64,000 nt of DNA from Globodera rostochiensis. Its lineage: Eukaryota > Nematoda > Chromadorea > Rhabditida > Heteroderidae. Of the stretch, positions 12,663-24,574 are shown piece by piece (position 1 is the first letter of the stretch; each line of letters starts with the position of its first letter). The notes below the pieces were generated by a model, which was given only the letters and a program-made list of their open reading frames with translations, searched no databases and was not told the DNA's origin. The DNA is taken from the NCBI GenBank assembly GCA_018350325.1, contig JAEVLN010000007.1, forward strand, positions 3,081,804 through 3,145,803, read 5' to 3'. A program made the translations under genes and the position numbers.

Positions 12663-14675
12663 GCGTTTTCATCGGACGAATCGATTGTGTCCGATCCGAT
12701 CAATCCGCCAATTTTGAAACGAATCTTTGCTTCGTTTGTATCCCATTCTTCCGCACTTTCACCTTTTTACTGATACACATTTGTCACCATTTTCATTGAT
12801 TGCGCATTAATATATTAGTTGTATATAGTATTATACCAAGGCCATATCACAATAGGACGGAAGCCTTTGAAATACACAACAAAATCCGTCCATTTTAATT
12901 TTTTTTTTTTTTTAATTTTCTTAACAAAAACGACCAAAGTTTGTTGTATAATTTTGGAAAAATGTCTTGTGCGCACAAAAAGTGTTAGGTAATATCAAAT
13001 TTCATTCTCCGTTCGCGCAATCCTTACACCCAACAAAAAAAGGTAAAAATAAAAAATAAATGGAAAGTGTGAATAAAGCGAAGGTCATTTTATTTGTGGT
13101 ACGGCCCCCCCCCCCTCCCTCTTTTATATTATCGATGGGACAAAAATCTTTGACATCGGCACTTTTGCTGCTGCAATTTCCTATATTTGCCAACATTAGT
13201 AGTGGCATTTTTGATGCGCCTTTCATTATTATTTTCACTCAAATAATTGTTTTTTTTTTTGTTTTGTTTTCTCTCCAAAAGCCTTGTTCATCACAAATTT
13301 TCTAGCCCCTCACATTTTTTGAAATTGTCGTTACAGAGCTAGAGGAGAGAACAAACACAATTTATGCGTCCGTCCCAAAATTACACAATAATAATAAAAA
13401 TTGTAATTGTTGTTCCGAATAAATTGGGCCTTCCTATTTTTTGAGTCTGCCCTAAGGCGGAGGAGGGTGGTGGGGGGGGGGGGAGGCGGGGGGTGGGGGG
13501 TGGGACATTTATCACTTCAAGGGGCTGTTGTTTGTTTTTTTTGCTTGTGGTGGTGTCAGGGCTCCAAAATGTTTCGATGTGTTCTCTTTGCCGTCGGCAA
13601 GAAAAAAAAATGTTTCGGCGCTTCCATTGTCACCCCCCACCACTACAAGCAGCAGCAGCATCAACTGCTGCTGCTGCTGGTGCTGGTGCTGGTGCTGCTC
13701 ATTTTTCATCCAACCGATGTTTTTTTGTTGATGTTGTTTGAGGCTGGGGGGTTGGAGTTGAGTTTAAACGCCGCCGCTGCCGCCCAGTTCTTCTTCCCCA
13801 TTCACATCTCCCCTCCAGCAGTTTCCGGTCCATCAACTCCTCGTCCACATCGTTCGACTGGAGAGAATGGATGGACGGGGGGGGTGGGAGGGGGGAGTAT
13901 TCATATGTTGAGCACCACCTCCAGCAAATGGGGGGGGGGTGTGGGGTATATGTGTAGTGATGTAGTGACTGGGCCGCGGTGTAGTAACAATTTTTGGGCC
14001 AACAAAACAATTTGGGGGGGGGGGTGGCAGGTGTCTCATCACTGTGCCTGGGGCAATGAGACGGAAGAGACGGCGCGGCACACCATTCTCCAAAACTATA
14101 ACCAACAAAAACAAAAAAAGTTTCAATGGGGGGGCCACCATTGCCCCCCTCAAACGTTTCCATATTTGCCTGGAAGGAACGGGGGGGGGGGAGGGGAGCA
14201 CACACAGCACAGAGCACCTCAGGGGAAAGGCGGCGGGGCAGGGGGTGGCCAAGAACACTCCTTCCCCCCCTCCCCCCACTGGGACACAAACGTAAACTGC
14301 GCGCGGATTTTGTTAGGTAACTTGCACACGCCGCAGGGCCCCACTGCCCTTTTTTACAACACAACCCCAATTTTGCAAAGGTCTCCCCCGCCCTCTTCAC
14401 TTCACACCTCATAACCATCGCGCCAGCCCCCCCTCCCCCCCCCCTCCCCCCAGGTGAAATTCAAGTTTTTCACCTTCCAACCATCTCGAGCGTCGTCGCC
14501 CCCGCCGCCGTCGTCGTCCTCCTCCTCCCACTTGTTTTTGCTACTGCTGCTGCTGCTGCTGCTGCTGTTGGTGCTGGTCGGTCCCGCCCCCCTTTGCCCC
14601 CCCCCCTTTATCGAGAGGTCCAATCGACGCGCGGGTAACCCAACCGTCTTGCCCGAACAAGGCCATCGGGGCGCC
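12663..14675. other. Intergenic with G/C homopolymer-rich block
   Basis: 12663-13440 is AT-rich with nothing recognisable. 13440-14640 is unusually GC-rich and strand-asymmetric, with many runs of 7-11 G or C and CAG/CTG stretches (13650-13700, 14540-14570). Long frames exist on both strands, but they depend on homopolymers and show no domain, so I do not call genes. It lies just upstream of the secreted-repeat gene and could include its regulatory region. Confidence 0.5.
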
Positions 14676-14683
14676 TATTTAAA
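14676..14683 (+). promoter_or_regulatory. TATA-like box
   Basis: TATTTAAA in a GC-rich context (gcgcctatttaaacggttgg), 77 bp before the start codon of the 14760 gene. A likely SL trans-splice acceptor, tttatttcag, lies between them and ends at 14732. Confidence 0.45.
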
Positions 14684-14759
14684 CGGTTGGCCCCGGGACG
14701 AGAAACGCACAACAAACAAAACATTTATTTCAGTTTCCATTTAACAAAAGACAAAAACG

Positions 14760-16211
14760 ATGAAGTTCCTAATCTTTTTGCTGTGCATCAGTGCCATCAA
14801 CGCCCGAAGCTGTATGATTTATTTATTTTTGGATATTTTCATATTTATTGGTTTATTCATGGGGCTTTCTGATGAATTTTAAAATGTTTTGTATTTTGCT
14901 TTTGCTTTCTTCTAAAAGATTGAAAATTCGCTAAGGCCTATTTAAACTTAATGAAATTTTGGGCAAAATTATTTCCAATGATTTTTATTATATTATTCCA
15001 TTACATCCTTTGAATATTTAGTGGAGAAGCGCAACCAGAATGGGTACGGAGATGAAGCGGCTTCCAAGGCAAGCGGCGGCGGAGGTGGAGCCGCCGCGGC
15101 ACCGGCACCGTCTGGCGGTGGAGGTGGCAATTTTTCAAAATGTTCAATTAAAACTTTAAACTCCAAAATTGGCGCTTCAGAAGCCCCGGCTGCCGCTGCC
15201 CCATCAGGCGGAGAGGCGGCAGCGCCTGCACCTGAAGCAGCTGCAGCGCCCGCGCCCGAAGCAGCTGCGCCTGCACCCGCAGAGCAACCTGCAGCTGAAC
15301 AGCCCGCACCTGCACCTGCAGCTGAGCCCGCTAAGCAGCAAGCGTCCGGCTACCGACGGAAGCGCAACCAGAACGGGTGAGCAATGCCATTATGTGCAAC
15401 GGGTTTCACTAGAAAAGACCCTTTTTGGTCTTCGTAACCTAAATTTTGTGTTTATCCCGATTCAAATTTCTGATCATTAGAAGTTTTAAGCTGATCCAAT
15501 GCCTGATCAAAGTTTTTGAAATAAATTACAGATACGGAGATGAAGCGGGTGCCAAGGCAGGAGGTGGCGGAGGTGGAGCCGCCGCGGCACCGGCACCGTC
15601 TGGCGGTGGAGGTGGCAATTTTTCAAAATGTTCAATTAAAACTTTAAACTCCAAAATTGGCGCTTCAGAAGCCCCGGCTGCCGCTGCCCCATCAGGCGGA
15701 GAGGCGGCAGCGCCTGCACCCGAAGCAGCTGCAGCGCCCGCGCCCGAAGCAGCTGCGCCTGCACCCGCAGAGCAACCTGCAGCTGAACAGCCCGCCCCTG
15801 CGCCTGCAGCTGAGCCCGCCAAGCAGCAAGCGTCCGGCTACCGACGGAAGCGCAACCAAAACGGCTACGGAGATGAAGCGGCAGCAAAGGGAGGCGCCAG
15901 CGGAGGTGGAGCCGCAGCGGCACCAGCTGCCGGTGGAGCAGGCAATATTTTTGACACTTTTAATATAAATATTTGTTGAAAATTGAAATGTTAAAGAATT
16001 TAAAATTAATTTTGAACTCTCAAATTGGCGTTCAGAAGCCCCGGCTGCTGCTGCCCCATCAGGCGGAGAGGCGGCAGCGCCTGCACCCGAAGCAGCTGCG
16101 GCGCCCGCGCCCGAAGCAGCTGCGCCTGCACCCGCGGAGCAACCTGCAGCTGAACAGCCCGCCCCTGCGCCTGCAGCTGAACCAGCGAAGCAGCAAGCGT
16201 CCGGATACTGA
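14760..16211 (+). CDS. Secreted repeat proprotein (292 aa, three KRNQNGYGDEA modules)
   Basis: Six phase-consistent exons: 14760-14811, 15022-15123, 15181-15376, 15532-15611, 15669-15941 and 16036-16211. MKFLIFLLCISAINARS is a clear signal peptide. The mature part repeats a module: KRNQNGYGDEA, a Gly/Ala-rich patch, a long Ala/Pro/Glu-rich linker, then ASGYRRKR. The dibasic or RRKR sites precede each NQNGYGDEA, so kexin/furin-type processing into similar peptides is plausible but inferred. Modules 1 and 2 are nearly identical and share a 57-bp intron that is identical or nearly so, which points to recent duplication including introns. The last intron starts with GC (GCAG/GCAATA). The intron that splits modules 1 and 2 is absent between modules 2 and 3. 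No named family is recognised; it could be a structural cuticle-type, neuropeptide-like or effector proprotein. Confidence 0.8.
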
Positions 16212-17179
16212 GCAGTGCAAATACCACCTACGCGCGTTCAGCAGCAGATGATCAATAATATGATCAGGCAGTGATCAGCGAGTTTGATCATCTCACACCA
16301 TTTATCTGTCTGTCTTACGCGTTGTATTCGTAGTTCTTCCATCCATATGCCTTGCCCTGCCTGCCTTCTCTTTCATTGTGTGCCCAACATAAATTTTGAT
16401 CACTTTAAATGATGTCATCGCTTTCATGCAGAATGTGATCCCATAATAACGACAAATTTTCAAAATGTTGGAATAAAAGGACAACTGGAGTTTTTGAGAG
16501 TTTATTGCAAGGTTTTTCACATCCAACTTGCCGATCAGGTGTCCTCATTAGAATTGGTCCACAAATCACTAAAAATTATCACAAAAATGCTACGTACAGT
16601 ACTTTAAGCGCGTTTAGTATACTGTAAATTGTGATAGTGTTTTGGTATACGATATAATTCAATTTGAACAGCAATTAAAGTCTATTTTATACATTTTGTC
16701 AATTATGCCGCAGGCAAATTAAAAATTAGTCATTGCGCGAATGCCATTATTCTTGCGCTTAAAAATATTAATTCATTATTAAACTGTGTAAAAATGGGGG
16801 TACCGTACCCTAAACACGTAAAATATGAAAAAATTTGTAAATTTTTTGTACAATTTTCACCAAACATTATTGTATTTATTGAATCTCGGTTGGTCGTGCG
16901 GGTGTCCCCCCCCCCTTCTCCGCTATTTGGCCACACTAAATCCGGTCCTCTCGTCGGGACTGGGTGAAATCGGAGCCAGCCGAGCCGATCGGATTTTCTC
17001 GACCTTGTCCCATGGAATGTGTGCGCGACTGGTTGATGTGATGTCCGGAAGATTGGGGCTGGCTGTACAAATAATTGGACATAAAAAAGCGCGGATTTTT
17101 AAGCGGGTGGACTTTTTGTTGGGAGAGAGTGACACGAAGACATCGCCTCCAACTTCATTCGGTTGCTGATCAAAATTCC
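16212..17179. other. Intergenic
   Basis: No gene supported. AT-rich with a poly-C tract near 16907. 16920-17160 is GC-richer with weak frames on both strands, and a TATA-like 'acataaaaaagcg' lies near 17078, about 100 bp before the next start codon. A single ATGCCA hexamer lies at about 16741. Confidence 0.4.
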
Positions 17180-18442
17180 ATGACGACGGTGTTCAGATCA
17201 TCAGCATTGCCCTACTCAATTTTGGTCATTCTGGCGACCATTGAATGTAAAAGTTTTTTGTTTTTTGAACCCAAATGCGACAATTTTTTGGCAAATTTTC
17301 ATTAATTTTCGGACATTTAAATAGAAAAATCCACAGATTTTAGTTTTTTATATTTTCAAAAAGGACAACTTTTTCAGTGTGCCACGGGCTGGAAAAGTCA
17401 AAGGCGGTAGGGCCATGTTTAAAAGGTGGCCAGTGCCCGCCGGCACATTTCTGTGCCGGTGACAACGAATGTTACCCAAAGAAAGCGGCGGGCAAAAAGT
17501 TTGCCCGGAGGGATGTGCCACAAAAAGGTGAGTTGGAAACAAAATTCAAAAAATTGTTGGCATTCTTAAACTTTAAATCCTTTTAATCATTGTTAGGTAT
17601 ATATCCTTTTAAAATTTCTCAAATATTCTCAGTATTGTTCAACTAAATTTCTTAAATATTTTTGGCCCTTCAGACTAGGGTTGAGCCCCGAACCCTCGGG
17701 GGGCAAGAAAGTCGGGCTCGGGGTTGGCATGCCGGGGTCGGGGACGCCCCTATTTTAAGGCTCGGGGTTCGGGGGTTTAACCCTACTTCAGTCTATTATT
17801 GGCATTTTGTCAATTTAAAATTTCAGATAATATTGGGCCCTGCGTGAACGGACTCTGTCCGAAGGGTTACGAATGCCGGGATGACGCTTGCTTTAAAGGT
17901 TAATATGTAGCAGATTCAATATTAGTGTTAATGTTAAATAACTAGGAACGGATTTATGTTCACCAAAAATGGCAAAAAAAAAATGCATTTTTATTATTTT
18001 TCACAAAAATATGCAAAATTTTGTTTTTTTTATTGCACATTTTGTTAACGAATTTTTATCAAAAAAGAAACAAATCATACCAAGACCATTTTAGAGCTAA
18101 TTTCATCGAGGACTTAATTGTACTAACAATATGCAAAATGCATATACAGTAGGTTAATCCGTTCCGAATAAATCACATTTGAAAATGAACTGACTGATCC
18201 ATAAATGCAATATTTGACTATTCGAACCGATCTATAAGCTGATCGGACTCTGATCACCGGTCCAATCCTGATTCAAAAATTGTTGATCAGATCACCAAAA
18301 AGTCAGGTTCAAATTTGGCCCAAAATTTGTTTTAGTGAAGGTGCCACCCGGCGCGCCCAAATCGCTGGGCCCTTGCGTGAACAACAAATGCCCAGACGGG
18401 TACAGCTGTGATCAATCCGAATACAAATGCTTTGCACATTAA
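17180..18442 (+). CDS. Secreted protein with three CC-type cysteine modules (131 aa)
   Basis: Four exons join in phase: 17180-17246, 17378-17527, 17827-17898 and 18336-18442. Exon 1 gives a signal peptide (MTTVFRSSALPYSILVILAT). Exons 2, 3 and 4 each carry one four-cysteine module: VGPCLKGGQCPPAHFCAGDN plus ECY, IGPCVNGLCPKGYECRDDAC, and LGPCVNNKCPDGYSC plus KC. This G-P-C-x-x-x-x-C-P-x-x-x-x-C-x(4-6)-C pattern matches the nematode-specific CC domain (Pfam CC, PF04942) as I know it. Such proteins are secreted, and their molecular role is poorly known. An AATAAA overlaps the stop region. One module per exon suggests growth by exon duplication. Intron 2 holds a 110-bp hAT-type MITE. Confidence 0.85.
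17676..17785. mobile_element. hAT-type MITE (110 bp) in an intron
   Basis: TAGGGTTGAGCCCCGA at the left and an inverted TAGGGTTAAACCCCCGA at the right, with GC-rich 'ctcggggt' interior. The flanks CTTCAGAC and CTTCAGTC match at 7/8 positions. Confidence 0.75.
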
Positions 18443-18546
18443 TAAATCCTGTCGCTTGCATTTTAAATATAATCTGCACATTTATACAAAAGAAAAAAAA
18501 ATTATACATAATGCCAAAAAAAAATTTTTTGAATTTAAATTCAAAT

Positions 18547-21235
18547 TTACTGCTCTTCTCTCAGCGGCCATTCGCTGACGCCCTCAAACGGATCGTCGCC
18601 ATATTCGTCCACTTCTGGCACTTTAGGCATTTTTTTCGGCGAATTTTGCCTAAAATTAAACACAAAAAAAACGTAAAATATTGAATTTTGTTACTGACCC
18701 ATTTTCAATTTGGCCGACCTTTGGCTGAGCGCGGAATTGCATTCCCGACAACTCTCTTAATGTGTCCTCATCTTCTTGAAAAGCCTAAAAAAATTAACAT
18801 TTGGCCAGACAAAATTGAAAAATGATTGACTGACTATGCCCCCATACGGTTTAAACAACTTTTTTCGCCAATTACGGCACAACATAATGCCACATTTACA
18901 AACACAACCCATTCATATTATTTGTGCATCAATTCCCCGGTCGAATGAGCACAAAATAGTGGCCACATTAGTAATTTTTAAAACAAAAATGCGTCCCGAT
19001 CACTGGTGAAAAAAAAATTATTATTTTTTCTATGCTGATCAGGCAGGTCGCCCATTGAAGCCCGGAGGCGATCAGACCCCCCGCCCCCAAAAACTATAAT
19101 AACGACGGGGGACGACACAAAACGAGTTCCACTCCCAATGTTTTGGACCTTGGAAGAAAGAAGGATGTGTGCAAATCAAATCAAATCAAATTATATTTGT
19201 TTGGTTGGGAGCGGGGGGGGGGTGGCTGAAGGAGCAGAATTTGAAAAAAATAAATTCAGCCCAGACCGGGGCCAAAAATTCACAGTCCAAAAAAACTTAT
19301 AAAAACAAAAATTTATTTCAGTGCAAACATAGAACAAAAACTAATGACAAAAAAAAGGGGGGAGGAGGAGGCGATGCCGTCGTTAGGTGCCATCGGACTC
19401 ATTCATAATTTATTGATATAAAAGACTTGCGCATTTGTGGGTAGAGGATCATTCAATTTCACTAAAAACCGAATCAAAAAGCCGAAAAAATTTTGGTGCT
19501 GGTTAATCAATGTTTGGTTCCGGCGGTTTCGGTAATTTTTAGCAACAAATTTTGGCAGTGTGACTGGCGGCGCCTCTTTGAACAAGCATTGTTTTTATTT
19601 TTTGTGCAAAATAAATGCGAACAAAAAAAACAAGTTCGGGGGCCTAGATCAAAATGTGATCTGACCACTTTCAAACCTCGGAACCGAATTCAAATATTTT
19701 TTTAAAAATTAAAAAATATTTAAAATCATCAAAATCTACAAAAAGCAAAAAAATTACAATGAAAAAGGCAAGTAATGATCGAATTCATGCTTTTTTTGAA
19801 TGATTATGAGCCAAATAGTTTTTAAAAATTTTTTCGAAAAAATGTTTGAAGGGCCTTGAGTTTGAAGGTGGTCGAAATGATGGTGAAATTTATAAAATTT
19901 CTACTTTTATGTAATAATCACTGACGCATTTTCCTGTCACCGAAGAAAATGTGCCGATTGTTTTTTGGATTTTTGTTGAGCATTATTATTTTTTGCAAAA
20001 AAAAAACAATTTTTTGATCTCGGCTCGGTGGTTTCAGCCCTCGGTTTCGGTTAGCCAAGAGGAAGTGCCAAAAATCGCTAGTATTTGCCGGGGGGTGCGA
20101 CAAATGCCGCCGGGCAAAATTTGGACACTTGTGAGCCCAGCTGGTACAAATAATTTCAAAATAGCCACTTTTGGGACGACTGAGACACTGTACTAATTAC
20201 CACCAAAAAATGATTTAGCCCCCACCTGTTTACGGTGATTAGCGTGTTCTTCTTTGGGCCTAATTGACACCCGAGGTGGCAAGGTGCCTTGAACAATTTG
20301 CCAAGCCGTCACACCGATGTTGTGCTCGTCGGTCACTGAAAGTGTCCAGAACATAAATTTATTTAAATTGAAAAAGCGAAATGATCAAAATGTATTAGTG
20401 CCACAGTGTCTATGTTCAAACTCATGAACTAAGCTGACAACATAATCAAGGAGAGGCTAAGTGAGTTGAGATTATCGAAATACCAAAGGGCATCAAATAA
20501 AAAATATTTTTATATTATTTTACTGAATTATAATGATTTATTTAACTAAAAAACGAGAAATATTGGCCAAAAACCCCCTAAAATATTGACCAAAACCCCA
20601 AAAAGTGCCAAAATATTGACTAAAACTGACCAAATTCAGTCAATTTTTGCGTGAAATCTTTCAAAATTCGTCATTCTTTATTAATTTTTTTCTCTTACAA
20701 TTGTAAGTGTACTATATTTTTCCATGTTTTGGAAAATTTATAAAAAAATATCAAAATAATAAATTTTTCAAGAAAATCTTGATAGGGGTGCAGTTTGATC
20801 AAAAAAAAAAAAGTCATTTTTAGGGTGCATTTTTGGGTAATAAAAATTTTGATTTTTAAGGGCGTTTTTATTGCATTCTTCATAAGAAATTTTGGGAAAA
20901 AGTGCCTAAAATATTGCATTTTCTTAAGAATTAATTATCCATAAAAAATTGCTAAGGATTTATTATGAAAAAAGGGCGAAGTATAGATTTTTCCTCAAAA
21001 ATTCCAATAATTCGAAAATTTTTGGAAATGAATGCTATTTCCAGGCTTCTCTCATCAAACCCTGTTCGCAAAAAATGGTTAAACCCTGAAAATTCGAGCC
21101 CTATTTATAATGCTCAAATTTGAATTTAAAAACAAATGACGAACTTCTTCTGAGCTGAACGCCTTGGACATCAAGCAGTGTCAGCATCACAATGCCGTAC
21201 CACCACCAACCGGTGAAAAGAATATTTGGCGGCAT
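18547..21235 (-). CDS. Secreted protein of unknown function (129 aa)
   Basis: Four minus-strand exons join in phase: 21145-21235, 20226-20335, 18699-18784 and 18547-18649. The start MPPNILFTGWWWYGIVMLTL with LLDVQG is a signal peptide. The mature part has NIGVTAWQIVQGTLPPRVSI, then acidic and Pro/Gly-rich sequence (QEDEDTLRELSGMQF, VPEVDEYGDDPFEG), ending EWPLREEQ. It has no cysteines after the signal peptide, so it is probably unstructured or extended. No family is recognised. The phase-1 donor after exon 1 (A/GTTCGT) is the weakest junction; the others have good AG and GT signals. The long second intron (20225-18785) carries dispersed repeat sequence around 19640-20160. Confidence 0.65.
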
Positions 21236-22313
21236 TGTACAATTTAAAAATGGACAATTTAAATTAATAATTAAATTAATCCAAAATACGTGCATTAATT
21301 TTATGAAAATTTAGAGTCTTTAAATGGACAAAAATTGCTCAACCACACAAAATTTTTGAATAAAAATTATTCTCAAAAGCAAAAATAGACATTTAATGAG
21401 CAGACTAAACAGCTTTTCGCCCATTAAATCCAATTGGTGCAAGGAATTTTTGGCCAATTGTTAGAGTCCGCCGGGGAGGGGCTTCCTATGGCCCCAAACA
21501 ATTTGGCTTCGGGGCTTCGTTCGTTCCACTCATTATTATAGTATTTGGGGCCACACAACAAATAAATAAACAGTACGGACAATGTGAATGATCAAAAATT
21601 GGATTGATTTGCTTTTGATTGATGATTGAAAGCTGGAACGAAAACATTACGATTAATTGTTGTGACCAAATCGGCGCTTCCGACGGACACGCCAATTATG
21701 TATTAGCACATTTTTTTTTGTTGTTGTTGTTGTTTCGCCAAATCAAAATAATTTGGCGAGGATTCCGGTGTGTTGTTTCTGCAATCTGTTTGGCTTACAA
21801 ATTTGAGGTTGTCTGCTTTAAGCTAAAGCAAAGTGACGTAATCGAAATTTTTCGCGTCAGTAACTTTTGATTTTTTGAATCGTTTTTTTTGTTTTGGTTG
21901 CATAGAGCTGAAAAATTCGGCACCCTTATTAGGGGTTGCCTGTTTCTGTTTTATTATTGCATTGTAAAATTTTTATACAATATGAGCCTTCCCCTAATTG
22001 TTTTTTAATTTTTGAGAAGAATGGAAACAAAATTTTGGTTTAAATCGGTTTGAAAACTTTTGAAACCCGATTAAATGGAGATCATTTGCGTGTTTCCGAC
22101 CTCAATTAGCCATAAACTTCAACAAGCACAAACCAAAATCGAACCGTACAGTTTGAAGGCTTACTTATGCCCCTCAGGGTAAATAAATGGTAGAATTATT
22201 CAATAATTTAAGGATGAAAGTTGAATCCAATTCGAATTTTTTAAAGAGAATTAACCTTTTTATAAATTAGAAAAATTGAATCAAATATTTTACATCAAAC
22301 GTTTTAATTAGTG

Positions 22314-22540
22314 TTCGGCACGGTAAAATTTACCGCGGTAAAACCCGGTAAAAATCGGTAAAAATTCACGGTAAATTTACCGGTTTACCGTTACCGGTCG
22401 CATTTCGTCCCAACCGGTAAAAACCGGTAACGGTAAAAATCGGTAACGGACAAAAATCGGTAAATTTACCGATTTACCGTTACCGGTCCAAGTCATTTAC
22501 CGCGGTAAATTACCGGTTTTCCGGTAAAAAATTTTAAACT
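22314..22540. repeat. CCGGTAAA-rich element
   Basis: Starts TAGTGTTCGGCACGGTAAAA and is built almost entirely of ccggtaaa / tttaccgg in both orientations, so it can fold on itself. The TAGTG start resembles hAT-type ends in this window. The right end and a target duplication are not clear. Confidence 0.55.
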
Positions 22541-23571
22541 AATATTGATACTTATTTTGAATTTGGCATTCAATTCAAAGAAATTTTGGGTCAAGTCTGA
22601 CTCAAACATAGTCCAAAATCGCAATTTTTTGCCCATTTTTAAAAAAAATCTTAAAAATTCGAAAAATCCCCCTCCCCCCTGGTTCAGGAGAGATACATTT
22701 AGAAATTGCAGAAAAAACTCTTGAAAAATGGGCTAGGACACTGTCTCGGGGTAGACCACAAAAAATGTTTGTCATTATTTAGGCCTCCGTCCTTATTTTT
22801 CGGATTTTATGAAGATTTCATAATATTTTGATGCAATATTCAAAATGAGAAAATTTCGAAGCGAATTGGGCCAATTTTTATTACAAATTGGGAGTCAAAA
22901 TTCCAAAAATTTTCTCGCCGACCCTCCCCGCCCCCATCTTTCCCAAAAATTTTTGAAAAATCACGCGCAAAAAAAGACATAAAGAAAATAAAACGTTTTT
23001 ATTTTGATAAAATGTAAATTTTGAGTGTACTTGAAATTCGTTGCATCCTCCTAGACTCCCGATAACAATGACCCCTAATGCAACAATATCAACTTTAGTC
23101 CATCCGCTTTCCAATTATTTCTGTCTTCGTCTTTCCGTATATTTTTTCTTAAAATGTCTGTGCTACTCTCAAAAAGGTCTGACCCATTATCGATTAGTTG
23201 GCTATTTCATCATTCATTCATCCATTCGCAGCAACGCGAGCGATTTTATTCTTTTAGCCCTTCGGACATTTTGTAGTTTTCTTCATTAAGGACATTTTTG
23301 GCAACTTTTTTTGTGCAAAATCGGGATTGGTTAAGAGAAATTTGTCATTTCGGAGCACTGTTTCGACGGCGTGAATTTTGGATTTTGAAAAAACATGACA
23401 ATAATACCAAATTTAGTAAAATTTTACCAAAAACACTTTTTATCAAAATTTTTTACATTTTTGCTTCAGCGGCCCTTTTTAGAAATTTCTCTATCGGACA
23501 TTTGGCACCTTGACATTTCGCACATTAGTGAAAAAACGGACTTTTCGCACACTGGGGGGGGGGGGGGGGGG

Positions 23572-24385
23572 AGCGGATCCGGTCGTTTCGGCGCGACCAG
23601 TTCGGCGCGATCGGTTCGGCGCCGCCGTTTCGGCGCGGTATCGTTTCGGCGCCCACACAAAAAATTTTATTTTGGCGCCGACAAATCTTAATTTAATTAA
23701 CGCGAAAAACTGTAGAGTCTTCTCGATATTCTAAGAGAATTTTTTTTCCTTTATAACATTCTGGTTTTTTTGTCCATTCCTAAAAAACGTTTACAATTTT
23801 TAATTCTTTCTGCGAATTTTATGCCAACTTATTTTTTTCACCGTATCTTACAATTTTTAGAATGAACGAAATTGAATCTAATTTGTAAGCCTAAGCTAGC
23901 TTAGGCCTAAACCTAGGCTAGCTTAGGCTTAAGCCTAATGAACCCCTAAATCTCTAACTTTTCCCCAGTTATTCTATCCGGTTGGAGTTAGTTACTTAAA
24001 ACAAAAAAGTCGTTTTTCCTTAATTTTCAAAAATTGTTCAAAACTGCCTTATACACGTAATCGACTATTGTTGTTTATATTTATTACTGTTGTATTTTGA
24101 CAAAAAGCTTGTTCGGATGTTTAAAAGATCAGTTTTAAGTCTTGCTGGTGCATGCTAGAAAATTAGGGAATATAATTGAAGTTAATATTTTAATTAAAAT
24201 TATTTTTTCTTTAATATGATTCGTCGTCGCCAAAATAAATTTTTTGTGTAGGCGCCGAACTGGCCGCGCCGAAACGGCGGCGCCGAAACGAGTCCGCGCC
24301 GAAACGGCGGCGCCGAAACGAGTCCGCGCCGAAACGGCAGCGCCGAACCGATGAACTGGTCGCGACGAACTGACCCCGACCGGGG
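23572..24385. mobile_element. Inverted-repeat element with GGCGCC-rich ends (about 0.8 kb)
   Basis: The left arm (about 23572-23700, 'tttcggcgcgaccag', 'ggcgcccacacaaaaaattt') is matched in reverse complement by the right arm (about 24216-24385, 'aattttttgtgtaggcgcc', 'ctggtcgcgacgaactg'). The middle is AT-rich without a transposase frame. Single arms of the same family occur at 49610-49745 and, weakly, at 2880-2935. Confidence 0.6.
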
Positions 24386-24574
24386 GTGGGAAGGACATTT
24401 GGCACACATTCTACCAATCGATTCCCCTACGATCTGAGTCGAATCCGCAAAAAGTTTGTGCCGGAAACCACTATGCAGAAAGTTATGTGCTAACAAAAGT
24501 TGGCCAAAATGGATTGACACATTGAGTTTTTTGAGTTTGTTTTCATAATAAAAAAATGTCCGATTTGCCAAAGG

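Larger units (their letters stand above)
21236..24574. other. Intergenic, transposon-derived
   Basis: No supported gene. It contains a CCGGTAAA palindromic element at 22314-22540 and an inverted-repeat element at about 23572-24385. 23880-23940 holds a short 'taagcctaagctagcttagg' palindromic stretch. 21300-22300 and 22560-23500 are AT-rich with nothing recognisable. Confidence 0.45.

Noticed and set aside
13407..14418. Long open frames on both strands (335 aa plus, 239 aa minus)
   Set aside because: They overlap each other in a homopolymer-rich GC block, have low-complexity translations and show no splice signals or domains.
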